Shown: piece after piece, positions 26,528 to 35,660 of the stretch
How positions within the stretch are numbered: position 1 is the stretch's first letter
Layout of the letters: each line of letters starts with the position of its first letter
Assembly: GCF_006438825.1 (NCBI RefSeq)
Contig: NZ_RCZP01000007.1
Coordinates: forward strand, 62,001 to 126,000
DNA length: 64,000 nucleotides
From: Muricoccus nepalensis
GTDB lineage: Bacteria; Pseudomonadota; Alphaproteobacteria; Acetobacterales; Acetobacteraceae
Direction: 5' to 3'
Notes under the pieces: generated by a model
Seen by the model: the letters and a program-made list of their open reading frames with translations, nothing else
Database searches by the model: none
What the model was told of the DNA's origin: nothing
Made by a program: the position numbers and the translations under genes

Positions 26528-27874
26528 ATGAGGACCCTTCGCATCGGCGCTGGCTCGGGCTTCGCCGGGGACCGCATCGAGCCCGCGGTGGAGCTGGCCG
26601 AGCACGGCGGCCTCCGCTACCTCGTCTTCGAGTGCCTGGCCGAGCGCACCATCGCCCTCGCCCAGCTCGCGAAGCGGCGCGACCCGGAGGGGGGCTACGA
26701 CTCCCTCCTCGCGGCCCGGATGCGCGCCGTGCTGCCGGCCTGCCGGCGGCAGGGCATCCGCATCGTCACGAACATGGGCGCCGCCAACCCGGTCGCGGCC
26801 GCGCGGCGCGTGGCGGAAGTGGCGCGGAACCTCGGCCTCCAGGGGCTGCGGGTCGCGGCCGTCACCGGCGACGACGTGACCGACCGCTTGCGCGGCACGG
26901 ACGCCGCGCTCGACGAGGGCGGCACGGTGGCCGCCCTCGGCAACCGGCTTGTCTCGGCCAACGCCTATATCGGCGCCCGCCCGATCCAGGAGGCCCTCGC
27001 GGCCGGCGCCGAGGTGGTGGTGACCGGGCGCGTCGCCGACCCCGCGCTCTTCCTCGGCCCGCTGCTGCACGAGTTCGGCTGGGCGGAGGACGACTGGACC
27101 CGCCTCGGCCGCGGGACCCTCGTCGGGCACCTCCTCGAATGCGCGGGGCAGGTGACCGGCGGCTACTTCGCCGATCCCGGGCGCAAGGAGGTGCCGGACC
27201 TCGCGCGCCTCGGCTTCCCGCTGGCGGAGGTCTCCGAGGACGGGACGGCGACGATCACGAAGGTGCCGGGCTCAGGCGGGCGGGTGACGCCGGCCACGGT
27301 GAAGGAGCAGCTTCTCTACGAGGTGCACGACCCCGCGCGCTACCTCCAGCCCGACGTGGCCGCGGACTTCTCGGGCGTGCGGGTCGAGGCCCTGGGCGAG
27401 GACGCGGTCCGCGTCTCCGGCGGCGACGGCGCGCCGCGGACCGGGAGCCTCAAGGTCTCGGTCGGCTGCCACGAGGGCTGGTTCGGCGAGGGGCAGATCT
27501 CCTACGCCGGACCCGGGGCGCTGGCGCGCGGGCGGCTCGCCCTCGAGATCGTCCGCGAGCGGCTGCGCCTCATCGGCCACGAGGCGGAGGAGCTGCGCTT
27601 CGACCTCATCGGCGTGGATTCGATCCTCGGTCCCGATGCGGGTTCCGGCGCGGACGGGGCGCCGGCGCCGCGCGAGGTGCGCGCCCGCGTCATCGGGCGC
27701 TGCCACTCGCCCGAGGAGGCGGAGCGGATCGGGCACGAGGTGGACAGCCTCTACCTCAACGGCCCGGCGAGCGGGGGCGGCGTGGTGAAGTCGGTGCGCG
27801 AGGTGATTGGCATCCGCTCCTGCCTCATCCCCGAGGCCGACGCGCGCCCCGGGCTCACCTGGGTGGAGGCCTGA
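26528..27874 (+). CDS. AtuA-family (DUF1446) acyclic terpene utilisation-like protein
   Basis: A 448-residue AtuA/DUF1446 protein. Typical segments are IGAGSGFAGDRIEPAVELAEHG at the N-terminus, RIVTNMGAANPVAAA (about 78-92), VTGRVADPALFLGPL (about 165-179) and HLLECAGQVTGGYF. AtuA was named in the citronellol/geraniol pathway of Pseudomonas, but its reaction is poorly defined and homologues occur in many acid-degrading clusters. It begins 4 bp after the Bug stop and is followed 1 bp later by its small partner, so all three are co-translated. Family clear, function uncertain. Confidence 0.82.
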   Translation: MRTLRIGAGSGFAGDRIEPAVELAEHGGLRYLVFECLAERTIALAQLAKRRDPEGGYDSLLAARMRAVLPACRRQGIRIVTNMGAANPVAAARRVAEVARNLGLQGLRVAAVTGDDVTDRLRGTDAALDEGGTVAALGNRLVSANAYIGARPIQEALAAGAEVVVTGRVADPALFLGPLLHEFGWAEDDWTRLGRGTLVGHLLECAGQVTGGYFADPGRKEVPDLARLGFPLAEVSEDGTATITKVPGSGGRVTPATVKEQLLYEVHDPARYLQPDVAADFSGVRVEALGEDAVRVSGGDGAPRTGSLKVSVGCHEGWFGEGQISYAGPGALARGRLALEIVRERLRLIGHEAEELRFDLIGVDSILGPDAGSGADGAPAPREVRARVIGRCHSPEEAERIGHEVDSLYLNGPASGGGVVKSVREVIGIRSCLIPEADARPGLTWVEA

Positions 27875-27875
27875 C

Positions 27876-28220
27876 ATGATCCTGCGCGACCTTGCCCACG
27901 CCCGGGCCGGCGACAAGGGCGACATCTCCTGCATCTCCGTCATCGCCCGCGACCCCGCCGACTACCCGCGCCTGGAGCGCGAGGTCACGGTCGAGCGGGT
28001 CCGGGCGCATTTCGCGGGCCACCTGCGCGGGGCGGTGCGTCGCTACGCCCTGCCGGGCCTCGGCGCGCTGAACTTCGTGCTGGAGGGCGCGCTCGGCGGC
28101 GGCGTCACGCGCTCCCTCGCGCTCGACGCGCACGGGAAGTGCCTCGCCTCGCGCATGCTGGAGCTGCCGGTCTCCGGTGACGACGGGGCCGCCGCCGACG
28201 GCCGCCTCGGGGAGGGTTGA
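27876..28220 (+). CDS. AtuA C-terminal (ferredoxin-fold-like) domain as a separate protein
   Basis: A 114-residue protein beginning MILRDLAHARAGDKGDISCISVIAR. The AxAGDKGD motif is the hallmark of the domain that in many AtuA proteins is fused at the C-terminus. Here it is a separate gene one base after the AtuA stop, so the two polypeptides probably assemble into one enzyme. The sequence VRAHFAGHLRGAVRRYALPGLGALNFVLEGALGGG matches the rest of the domain. No signal peptide. Confidence 0.75.
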   Translation: MILRDLAHARAGDKGDISCISVIARDPADYPRLEREVTVERVRAHFAGHLRGAVRRYALPGLGALNFVLEGALGGGVTRSLALDAHGKCLASRMLELPVSGDDGAAADGRLGEG

Positions 28221-28274
28221 AGACGGCACCGGGAAGATTACATCGCGGTAAGGTCCGGGCCCCTCTGGCCGGAT

Positions 28275-28293
28275 CGGCGCCGCCCTGGCGCCG
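28275..28293. terminator. Strong GC hairpin after the AtuA operon
   Basis: CGGCGCC-GCCCT-GGCGCCG makes a perfect 7 bp stem 54 bp after the AtuA-tail stop, within the 133 bp gap before the efflux operon. It has no T-run, so it is a candidate Rho-assisted terminator or a leader structure of the efflux mRNA. Nothing resembling a metal-regulator operator could be identified in the gap. Confidence 0.35.
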
Positions 28294-28353
28294 CCCCGGC
28301 GATGTCGGACCTCCATCAGCCCTTCCCGCAAGGGGTTCGCTCCTGGAGGCCCT

Positions 28354-29478
28354 GTGTCGATCCCCTTCCTGCCGCTTGCCCGCCGGGTGCCCCTTGTCCT
28401 GGCCGCGCTCCTGCTCGCCGTCCCGGCAGCGCGCGCGGAGGGCGTGCTCCTCCGCCTCGACGACCGCGCGATCCGCTCCGCCGGCATCGAGGCGGCGCGC
28501 GTCGAGCCGGAATCCGGGCAGACCGAGTTCACCCTTCCCGGCACGGTCGTCGTGCCGCCCGGGCAGCTCACGGTCATCGCGGCGCCGGCGGCGGGGCTGA
28601 TCGAGGCGCTGCTCGCGGTGCCCGACGAGCTCGTCACGCCCGGCCAGCCCCTCGCGCGGCTGCGCAGCACGGAGCTCATCGAGGCGCAGCGCGCCTATCT
28701 CGAGGCCGCGGCGCGGGAGAACCTGTCGCGCCAGGCCCAGGCGCGGGACGAGCAGCTCTTCCGCGAGCGGATCATCCCGGAGCGCCGCGTGCTGACCACC
28801 CGCGCCGAGGCCGCCGCGGCGCGGGCGGTGCTGGACGAGCGCACGCAGCTCCTCGCCCTCTACGGCATGGCCGAGGAGGACCTCGCCGCGCTCCGCGACA
28901 CCCGCCGCATCGCCCCCAACCTGGAAGTCAGGGCGCCAGGCGCGGGGGTGATCCTGCAGCGCAGCGTGGCCGTGGGCGAGCGCGTGGCGAACGCGGCGCC
29001 GCTGTTCCAGGTGGCGCAGCTCGATCCCCTCTGGATCAGCGTCCAGGTGCCGATCGCCCGCGTCCCGGCCCTGCAACACGCCTCGCGCGTCGTCGTGCCC
29101 GGCCAGGGCGCGGAGGGGCGGGTGATCCGCATCGGCCGCAGCACCGACGCCGCCACGCAGAGCGTGACGATGACGGCTGAGGTGACGCGCGGCGCGGCGG
29201 CGCTCCGCCCCGGTCAGGTCGTGGGCGTGGCCATCAGCATCGCGACGAACGGCTCCCCCCAGTGGCGCGTCCCGTCCGCCGCGGTGGTGCGCCAGCGCGA
29301 CCGCCACTGGGTGTTCCGGCGCGTGCCGGAGGGCTTCCAGGCGGTGCCCGTGACCGTGCTGTCCGAGACGGCGCAGTCCGTCTCCCTCAGCGGCCGCGGC
29401 CTCTCGGCCGGGGACAGCGTGGCGGTGCGCGGCATGGTCGCGCTGCTCGCGGAATTCGCCGACGCGGCCGGGGGCTGA
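28354..29478 (+). CDS. RND efflux periplasmic adaptor subunit (CusB/CzcB type)
   Basis: A 374-residue membrane-fusion protein. A signal peptide ends near residue 28 (AARAE), then the barrel-sandwich half (PPGQLTVIAAPAAGLIEALLAVPDELVTPGQPLARL), a helical hairpin (about 105-160) and the returning lipoyl strand RRIAPNLEVRAPGAGVILQRSVAVGE. The start is GTG with GGAGG 6 bp upstream. It bridges the inner-membrane pump and outer-membrane channel encoded by the next two genes (3 bp gap, then a 4 bp overlap). No His-rich or Met-rich metal-binding extension is present. Confidence 0.88.
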   Translation: MSIPFLPLARRVPLVLAALLLAVPAARAEGVLLRLDDRAIRSAGIEAARVEPESGQTEFTLPGTVVVPPGQLTVIAAPAAGLIEALLAVPDELVTPGQPLARLRSTELIEAQRAYLEAAARENLSRQAQARDEQLFRERIIPERRVLTTRAEAAAARAVLDERTQLLALYGMAEEDLAALRDTRRIAPNLEVRAPGAGVILQRSVAVGERVANAAPLFQVAQLDPLWISVQVPIARVPALQHASRVVVPGQGAEGRVIRIGRSTDAATQSVTMTAEVTRGAAALRPGQVVGVAISIATNGSPQWRVPSAAVVRQRDRHWVFRRVPEGFQAVPVTVLSETAQSVSLSGRGLSAGDSVAVRGMVALLAEFADAAGG

Positions 29479-29481
29479 CCG

Positions 29482-32400
29482 ATGCTCGCGCGCCTGACCG
29501 AGGTGGCGCTGCGCCAGCGCCTCCTGACCCTGCTGGCCGCGGCGCTGCTCGCGATCTGGGGCTTCCAGGCCTATCGTGGCCTGCCGATCGACGCCTTCCC
29601 GGATGTCTCGCCCACCCAGGTCCTCGTCTCCGTCCGCGCCCCTGGCCTGACGCCGGAGGAGCTGGAGGCGCGCGTCACCGTGCCCGTCGAGCTCGCGATG
29701 AAGGGCATCCCGGACCTTGTCCGCATGCGCTCCACCACGCGCTTCTCCGTCACCCTCCTCACCTTCGAGTTCGCCGAGGGAACCGACATCTACTGGGCCC
29801 GCGCGCAGGTGAACGAGCGGCTGCAGGGCGCGCTGGAGGGGCTGCCCTCCGCCGCCTCCGGCGGCCTCGCGCCCATCATCACGCCGCTGGCCGAGATGCT
29901 CATGTTCACGCTCGAGCGGACCGGGCCGGGCGCCGCGCCGCTCTCGCCGGAGGAGGCGCGCTCGCTGATGGACTGGGTGATCCGCCCGGCGCTCCGCGCC
30001 GTGCCCGGGGTTGCCGACATCAACGTCCTCGGCGGCTTCGTCCGCACTTACGAGGTCGTGCCCTCCCCCGCGGCCATGGCCGCGCGCGGCATCACGACGG
30101 AGAGGCTGCGCGAGGCGATCGAGGCGAACAACCGCAACGAGGGCGCGGGGCGGCTGCCCGACGGGGAGGAGGCGCTGCTGGTGCGCGCCGAGGGCCGCAT
30201 CCGCTCGCTCGAGGACGTGCGCAGCATCGTCGTCTCCCATGTCGCCGGCGACGGCACGCCGCTCCGCCCGGGCGGGATCGTGCGCCTGGCCGACGTCGCC
30301 GACGTGCGCTTCGGCGCCCTGCCGCGCAACGGCGTTGTGACGCGCGACGGGGAGGGGGAGGCGGTCTGGGGCCTCGTCCTCGGCCTGCGCGGGGTGGACG
30401 CGCGCCAGGTGGTGGAGGGCGTGAAGGAGCGCCTGCCCGAGGTGGAGCGCCTGCTTCCCGAGGGCGTGCGGATCGCCCTCTTCTACGACCGCGCCGACCT
30501 CATCGGGAAGGCCGTCTGGACCGTCCAGAAGGTGTTGCTGGAGGCGATCGCGCTCGTCGTCGTGCTGCTCGTGCTCTTCCTCGGCAACCTCCGCGCGGCG
30601 ATCGTCGTCTCGGCCATCCTGCCCCTCGCCGTGCTCGCGACCTTCGGCATCATGGCGGCCTACGGGCTCTCTGCAAACGTGATGTCCCTCGGCGGCATCG
30701 CCATCGCGATCGGCCTCCTCGTGGACTGCGCCGTGGTGGTTGTGGAGAACGTGGCCCACCGCCTGCAGCACGCGCCGGGCCGGGCGACGGCCGCCGACCG
30801 CGCACGGATGACGCTGGAGGCCACGCGGGAGGTCGCGCCCACGCTCGTCTCCGGCGTGGTGATCATCGTCACCGTCTTCGTGCCGCTGCTCTCTCTGCAG
30901 GGGCTGGAGGGGCGGCTCTTTTCCCCCGTCGCGCTGACCATCGCCTTCGCCCTCGGGGCCGCCCTCCTCCTTGCCCTCACGGTCGTGCCGGCCCTCTGCG
31001 CGATGCTGCTTCGACCCCCGAAGGACGGCGTGCCGCCGCGCGAGCCCTGGCTCGTCCGGAAGCTCCACGCCGCCTACGACCCCTTCCTCGACTGGGCGAT
31101 GCGGAACCCGCTGAAGGTGACGGGCGTGGCGGGCGCGGGGCTGGTTGCGGCGGGCGTCGCCTTCACGGGCATCGGCAGCACCTTCATGCCCACCATGGAC
31201 GAGGGCACGCCGGTCGTGACCGTCCGCAAGCACCCCACGATCGGCGTCGCCGACGCGGCCGACACCGACCTTCGCCTCCAGCGGCACATCCGGGAACGGG
31301 TGCCGGAGGTCCGGGGCATCATGGCACGCGCGGGCGCGGACGAGCTCGGCCTCGACCCCGTCGGGCTGAACGAGACCGACATGTTCTTCACCCTCGCGCC
31401 GCGCGAGGCCTGGCGGAACCCCTCGGGCGGCACGCCCTGGCTGCTCGAGCAGATCCGCCAGGCCCTCGACGAGATGCCCGGCCTTTCCTATGCCTTCGCC
31501 CAACCGATCGACATGCGCGTGCAGGAGATGATCATCGGCGCGCGCGGCGACGTGGTGGTGCGCGTCTTCGGCGAGGAGATCGGCGAGCTGAACCGGATCG
31601 TGCGGGAGGTGGCCGAGGCGATCCGCGGCGTGCCCGGCGCCTCCGACGTCTTCGCGCTGCGCAACGAGGGCATGCGCTACCTCACCGTGCGCGTCGACCG
31701 CCTCGCCGCCGGGCGCCTCGGCCTCAACGCGGCCGACGTGCAGGCGTCGCTCCGCGTCTTCGTGGACGGCGTGGGCGTCGGCTCCGTGCTGGAACCCGGC
31801 AACCGCCGCATCGCCATCACCCTCCGGGGCGAGGACCTGGGCCGCCGCTCCGCCGACGACCTCGCGCGCGTGCCGATCGCGCTGCCGAACGGCGGCACGG
31901 TGCTGCTGAGCCAGGTCGCCGACATTCGGGAGGAGGACGGCCCGGTGCAGGTCATCCGCGAGGACGCGCGCCGCTTCGCGACCGTGCTCTCCAACGTCAC
32001 CGGCGGGCGCGACCTCGTCGGCTTCGTCGCGGAGGCGCAGGCGCGGGTGGCGGAGAAGGTGCCGCTGCCCCGCGGCTACGACCTCGCCTGGGGCGGGCAG
32101 TTCGAGAACCAGCAGCGCTCGGCGGCGCGCCTGGCCGTCGTGGTGCCGATCGCGCTGGCGGCGATCTTCCTCCTTCTCTACCTCACCTTCGGCTCCGTCC
32201 GGCAGGCCGTGCTCGTGTTCTGCAACGTGCCCTTCGCGGCCATCGGCGGCGTCATCGCGCTCTGGGCCTCCGGCGAGTTCATCTCCGTGCCCGCCTCGGT
32301 CGGCTTCCTCTGCCTCATCGGCATCGCCGTGCTCAACGGCGTGGTGATGGTCGGCTACGTGAACTCCCTCGTCGCCGCGCGCGGCCTCTCGGCGCGGGAG

Positions 32401-32646
32401 GCGGCGGTGGAGGGCGCGCGGCGGAGGATGACGCCCGTGACGCTGACCGCGACCATCGCCGCCATCGCCCTCGTGCCCTTCCTCTTCGCCACGGGGCCGG
32501 GGGCCGAGGTCCAGCGGCCGCTGGCGATCGTCGTCATCGGCGGGCTCGTGACGGCGACCGTCCTCACCCTCGTGCTGCTGCCGATCCTCTACGCCCGCTT
32601 CGGCCAGCCCGCGGCGCAGCCCGTCTCCGCCGAGGTGCCGGCGTGA
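29482..32646 (+). CDS. Heavy-metal-type RND efflux pump (CusA/CzcA family)
   Basis: A 1054-residue inner-membrane pump with the RND layout: helix 1 at about 13-32, a large periplasmic loop, a central helix bundle, a second loop and the final bundle. TM helix 4 reads LGGIAIAIGLLVDCAVVVVEN. The Asp and Glu used for proton relay are present, but the motif is neither the DFG-VDGAVV of CzcA nor the A-GAMVDAA of CusA, so the metal cannot be assigned. FMPTMDEGTPVVTVRKHPT starts the second loop. It forms a tripartite pump with its two neighbours. Confidence 0.9.
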   Translation: MLARLTEVALRQRLLTLLAAALLAIWGFQAYRGLPIDAFPDVSPTQVLVSVRAPGLTPEELEARVTVPVELAMKGIPDLVRMRSTTRFSVTLLTFEFAEGTDIYWARAQVNERLQGALEGLPSAASGGLAPIITPLAEMLMFTLERTGPGAAPLSPEEARSLMDWVIRPALRAVPGVADINVLGGFVRTYEVVPSPAAMAARGITTERLREAIEANNRNEGAGRLPDGEEALLVRAEGRIRSLEDVRSIVVSHVAGDGTPLRPGGIVRLADVADVRFGALPRNGVVTRDGEGEAVWGLVLGLRGVDARQVVEGVKERLPEVERLLPEGVRIALFYDRADLIGKAVWTVQKVLLEAIALVVVLLVLFLGNLRAAIVVSAILPLAVLATFGIMAAYGLSANVMSLGGIAIAIGLLVDCAVVVVENVAHRLQHAPGRATAADRARMTLEATREVAPTLVSGVVIIVTVFVPLLSLQGLEGRLFSPVALTIAFALGAALLLALTVVPALCAMLLRPPKDGVPPREPWLVRKLHAAYDPFLDWAMRNPLKVTGVAGAGLVAAGVAFTGIGSTFMPTMDEGTPVVTVRKHPTIGVADAADTDLRLQRHIRERVPEVRGIMARAGADELGLDPVGLNETDMFFTLAPREAWRNPSGGTPWLLEQIRQALDEMPGLSYAFAQPIDMRVQEMIIGARGDVVVRVFGEEIGELNRIVREVAEAIRGVPGASDVFALRNEGMRYLTVRVDRLAAGRLGLNAADVQASLRVFVDGVGVGSVLEPGNRRIAITLRGEDLGRRSADDLARVPIALPNGGTVLLSQVADIREEDGPVQVIREDARRFATVLSNVTGGRDLVGFVAEAQARVAEKVPLPRGYDLAWGGQFENQQRSAARLAVVVPIALAAIFLLLYLTFGSVRQAVLVFCNVPFAAIGGVIALWASGEFISVPASVGFLCLIGIAVLNGVVMVGYVNSLVAARGLSAREAAVEGARRRMTPVTLTATIAAIALVPFLFATGPGAEVQRPLAIVVIGGLVTATVLTLVLLPILYARFGQPAAQPVSAEVPA

Positions 32647-33845
32647 CCCCGATGATCCGCACCCTCCTCGTCCTTCTCGCCTTCGCCGCGCCCGCGGCGG
32701 CGCAGGCGCCTTCCACGGGCGGCTCCGCCCGCCTCGCGGCCGACCTCGAGCGCGCGCTCGCGCTCGACGCCCCCGCGCGGTCCCTGCTGGGCGCCCGCCG
32801 GGCGGCCGAGGCGCGCGGGGCCATCGCGCGCTCCCCCGTCGCCGGGCCGCCCGCGATCCTCGGCGGCGGCCGCACCGACCTCCGCGGGCCCGACCGCGCG
32901 CGGGAGTTCGACCTGGAGGCCGCGGCCCCGGTCTGGCTCCCCGGCCAGCGCGACGCGATCCGCGGCACCGTCGCGACCGCCGTCAAGGAGGTGGACCGCC
33001 GCCTCGCGGGGCGCCGGCTGGAGGTGGCGGCGCTGCTGCGGGAGGCCTGGTGGGACGCGGAGCTGGCCCGCCGCGACCTCGGCGTCGCGCGCGACCGCCT
33101 CGCCACCGCCCGCGACATCGCGCGCGACATCCGGCGCCGCGCCGAGCTCGGCGACCTCTCCGGGCAGGAGGCCCTGCTCGGGGAGGCGGAGTCCCTCGCC
33201 GCGCAATCCGAGCTCGCCCGCGCCGAGGCCGCGCTCGCCGCCGCGCGCCTGGCCTACGCGACGCTGACCGGCGGGTCGGAACCGCCGCCGGGCACGCCCG
33301 AGCGCCCCGCCGTCGCCGCCTTCCATCCGGCGGTCCGCGCGGCGGAGGCGGGCCTCGCCGCGGCTCAGGCGCGGCGGCAGCTCGTGCTCGCCACGCCGCG
33401 CGACAACCCGGAGGTCGGCGTCTACGGGCGCCACGAGGCCGGCCTCGCCGCCTCCGAGAGCAGCTCGGTCGGGGTGCGGGTGCGCATCCCGCTGGCGACG
33501 GAGCAGCGCAACGCGCCGCGCCGGGCGGAGGCCGAGGCGGAGGTGACCCGCGCCGAGGCGGAGCTCGCGGCGCAGCGCCGGCTGCGCGCCGCGGAGGTGG
33601 AGGGCGCGCGGGCGGCGCTGGCCGCGGCGGAGCGCTTCGCCGGCCTCGCGCGCGAGCGCGCCCGCGTCGCCGCGCAGCAGTCCGACGGCGCCCGCCGTGC
33701 CTTCGGCCAGGGGGAGATCGGCGCCTTCGACCTCTTCCGGGTCCGCCAGATCGCGCTGGAGGCGCAGGGGGCCCGGGCGCGCGCCGAGACCGACCTCGGC
33801 CGGGCGCGCTCGCGCCTGAACGGGGCCCTCGGCGCCGAGCCCTGA
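32643..33845 (+). CDS. TolC-family outer-membrane factor of the RND system
   Basis: A 400-residue outer-membrane efflux protein (CusC/CzcC-like). The signal peptide is MIRTLLVLLAFAAPAAAQ, followed by long Ala/Arg/Glu-rich helices with the internal two-fold repeat of TolC proteins (WWDAELARRDLGVARDRLATARDI near 145, ERFAGLARERARVAAQQSDGARRAF near 340). GTG 32643 overlaps the pump stop by 4 bp and has GAGG 7 bp upstream, so it is preferred over ATG 32652. It completes the tripartite complex. Confidence 0.85.
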   Translation: MTPMIRTLLVLLAFAAPAAAQAPSTGGSARLAADLERALALDAPARSLLGARRAAEARGAIARSPVAGPPAILGGGRTDLRGPDRAREFDLEAAAPVWLPGQRDAIRGTVATAVKEVDRRLAGRRLEVAALLREAWWDAELARRDLGVARDRLATARDIARDIRRRAELGDLSGQEALLGEAESLAAQSELARAEAALAAARLAYATLTGGSEPPPGTPERPAVAAFHPAVRAAEAGLAAAQARRQLVLATPRDNPEVGVYGRHEAGLAASESSSVGVRVRIPLATEQRNAPRRAEAEAEVTRAEAELAAQRRLRAAEVEGARAALAAAERFAGLARERARVAAQQSDGARRAFGQGEIGAFDLFRVRQIALEAQGARARAETDLGRARSRLNGALGAEP

Positions 33846-33936
33846 GGCCACGCCGCCTCCTTGCGCCCCTTTCCGCGTTTCATGGCCTGACGGGCGCGAA
33901 AAGCGGCGGGATGCGGGGCAGCGTTGGGAGCGGCGC

Positions 33937-34836
33937 GTGACGGAGGAGGCCGCGGGGTTCCGCGCGAGGCAGCGCGAGGCCGGCGACGGGCCGCCCGGCG
34001 CCACCGCCGCCTTCCCCTACGACCGCATGACCGTGGAGCGCTTCCGCGAGGCCTTCCCCCGCGCGCGCTGGCGCGACGACCTCGGGGCCTGGTTCGTGCC
34101 GGGCGCGCGGGCGGAGCGGCGCCTCACGGCCTGGATGGGCCGGGAGTGGACGGGCGTGCTGGCCTATGCCGACCAGCGCGGCCGCGACGCCTTCGCCTTC
34201 GAGCCGATCGAGAGCCCCTACCTCGAGGCCGCCGACGACCTCGTGGTCCGCACGCCCTACGCGCGCGCGGTGATCGCGGCGCTGCGGGAGGTGCCCTGGG
34301 CGCGATGGGACCCCTCCGCGAAGGCCTGGCGCGTGCCGTTCCGGTCGCTGGAGGACCTGCGGAAGCGCTGGCCCACCATCGAGGAGGCGGCGCGCCTGGG
34401 CGAGCCCGAGGAGCGGCGCAAGCGCGAGAGGGACCGCAAGGCCTCCCCGGAGGAGGAGGACCGGCGGGCGGAGGCCGCCGAGCGCCGCCGGCACCGCTAC
34501 CCCGTGCCCGAGGACGCCTTGCCGCCCGCCGGCCGCGTGCTGATGACCCACGCGGGATGCGTGGTGTTCGAGGACGCCACCGGCGAACTTGCCGAGCCCG
34601 CCATCGTCGCCCGCTTCTACCCCGCAGTCGCCGCGGATCCTGCCGCCCTGACCTGGGCGACCTGGCGCCGGCCCGGCCACGAGGAGCTGGTCCAGGCCTG
34701 GCCGGCCCGCACGCCGCCCGGCCCGGAGGAGCGGGCGCGCGGCTGGTGGCAGCCCACCATCGAGACGCTGCGGGAGGAGCGCCGCAAGGCGGCCTCCCTG
34801 GAACGGGCGAAGGCGACGCGCCAAGCCCGGGGGTGA
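33937..34836 (+). CDS. Standalone protein with two HARP-like repeats
   Basis: A 299-residue cytoplasmic protein. Two segments look alike: residues about 26-68 (FPYDRMTVERFREAFPRARW, then AWFVPG) and about 105-145 (TPYARAVIAALREVPWARWD, then KAWRVPF). The pattern of pY..l..a.r..p.arWd...k.W.vP matches the HARP domain, the DNA-annealing module of SMARCAL1/HepA-type helicases, but no helicase motif follows. A very charged stretch at about 160-190 (RKRERDRKASPEEEDRRAEA) and a Trp-rich end follow. GTG start with GGGAG 7 bp upstream. The HARP call is by eye and the function unknown. Confidence 0.55.
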   Translation: MTEEAAGFRARQREAGDGPPGATAAFPYDRMTVERFREAFPRARWRDDLGAWFVPGARAERRLTAWMGREWTGVLAYADQRGRDAFAFEPIESPYLEAADDLVVRTPYARAVIAALREVPWARWDPSAKAWRVPFRSLEDLRKRWPTIEEAARLGEPEERRKRERDRKASPEEEDRRAEAAERRRHRYPVPEDALPPAGRVLMTHAGCVVFEDATGELAEPAIVARFYPAVAADPAALTWATWRRPGHEELVQAWPARTPPGPEERARGWWQPTIETLREERRKAASLERAKATRQARG

Positions 34837-34892
34837 CGCCCGCGGTTGCTCCCTTCCACGGCGACACGCGCGTCAGCAGGACCCTCATCGTT

Positions 34893-34936
34893 CCTCCCCT
34901 TCGGCACCGGCGGATCGTTCGTGCCGTGGATGGAGG
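34893..34936. terminator. Interrupted inverted repeat between convergent genes
   Basis: CCTCC (34893-34897) plus CGGCAC (34902-34907) pair with GTGCCG (34921-34926) plus GGAGG (34932-34936) around a 13 nt loop, between the convergent HARP-like and deformylase genes. The position fits a two-way terminator; the stem is interrupted and lacks a T-tract. Confidence 0.35.
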
Positions 34937-34945
34937 AGGGGAGCG

Positions 34946-35539
34946 CTAGCGGGAGGCGGCCGCTTCCGCCCCGGTGTTCCACCGCGCCCGTGCGGCGTCG
35001 GCCTGCGCCGCCAGCTCGTCCGCGCGGGCGAGTTCCTCGTTGAAGCCCATGAGCGTGAAGTTCTCCATCCGGGTGGGGTAGAGGATGCCGTCGAGGTGGT
35101 CGTTCTCGTGCTGCACGACGCCGGCGTGGAAGCCGGCGACCTCGGCCGTCACCGTCCGGCCGTCGCAATCGAGGCCCGTGTAGCGGACGCGCCGGTACCG
35201 CGGCACGGCGGCCCGCAGGCCGGGGATGGAGAGGCAGCCCTCCCAGCGAAGGTGCTTCTCCTCCCCCAGCGGCTCGACGACGGGATTGATGAGCACCGTG
35301 TTGCCGACGACCGTGTCGCCCGGCACCCCGCTGGTGCGGGAGGGAAGGACGCGGAAGACGAAGAGCCGGAGCGGCACATGCACCTGCGGCGCCGCGAGGC
35401 CCGCGCCGGGTGCGTCCTCCATCGTCTCCATCATGTCCTGCACGAGGCGCCGGATCTCCGGCGCCCCGGGATCGGCGACGGGCTCGCATTTCTCGAGAAG
35501 GACGGGATGGCCCATGCGCGCGATCTTGAGAATGGTCAT
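34946..35539 (-). CDS. def: Peptide deformylase
   Basis: A 197-residue metalloenzyme that removes the formyl group from the N-terminal methionine of new proteins. All three family motifs are present: GAGLAAPQ at 45-52, EGCLSIP at 100-106 with metal ligand C102, and QHENDH at 143-148 with ligands H144 and H148 and catalytic E145. It carries a C-terminal extension of about 35 residues rich in Ala/Glu. It is not next to fmt, so it is probably a second or relocated copy. The 5' neighbour on the same strand, 121 bp away, is a peptide-binding protein. Confidence 0.92.
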   Translation of the reverse strand: MTILKIARMGHPVLLEKCEPVADPGAPEIRRLVQDMMETMEDAPGAGLAAPQVHVPLRLFVFRVLPSRTSGVPGDTVVGNTVLINPVVEPLGEEKHLRWEGCLSIPGLRAAVPRYRRVRYTGLDCDGRTVTAEVAGFHAGVVQHENDHLDGILYPTRMENFTLMGFNEELARADELAAQADAARARWNTGAEAAASR

Positions 35540-35660
35540 CCGTCACTCCTGCCAGGATGGCGCCGGATGAGGTGGAGCATGACGCCCCGCCGCCCGCGCC
35601 CGTGCGGGAAGCGCGCGCGACCGGCGGAAGTTCCGCGCGGCCGGCGCCGCCGCGGGCGCC

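Noticed and set aside
28105-31503. An 1132-codon open frame on the minus strand opposite the efflux operon
   Set aside because: Its translation is His/Arg/Gly-rich noise and it mirrors the codon-position bias of the genuine adaptor and pump genes.
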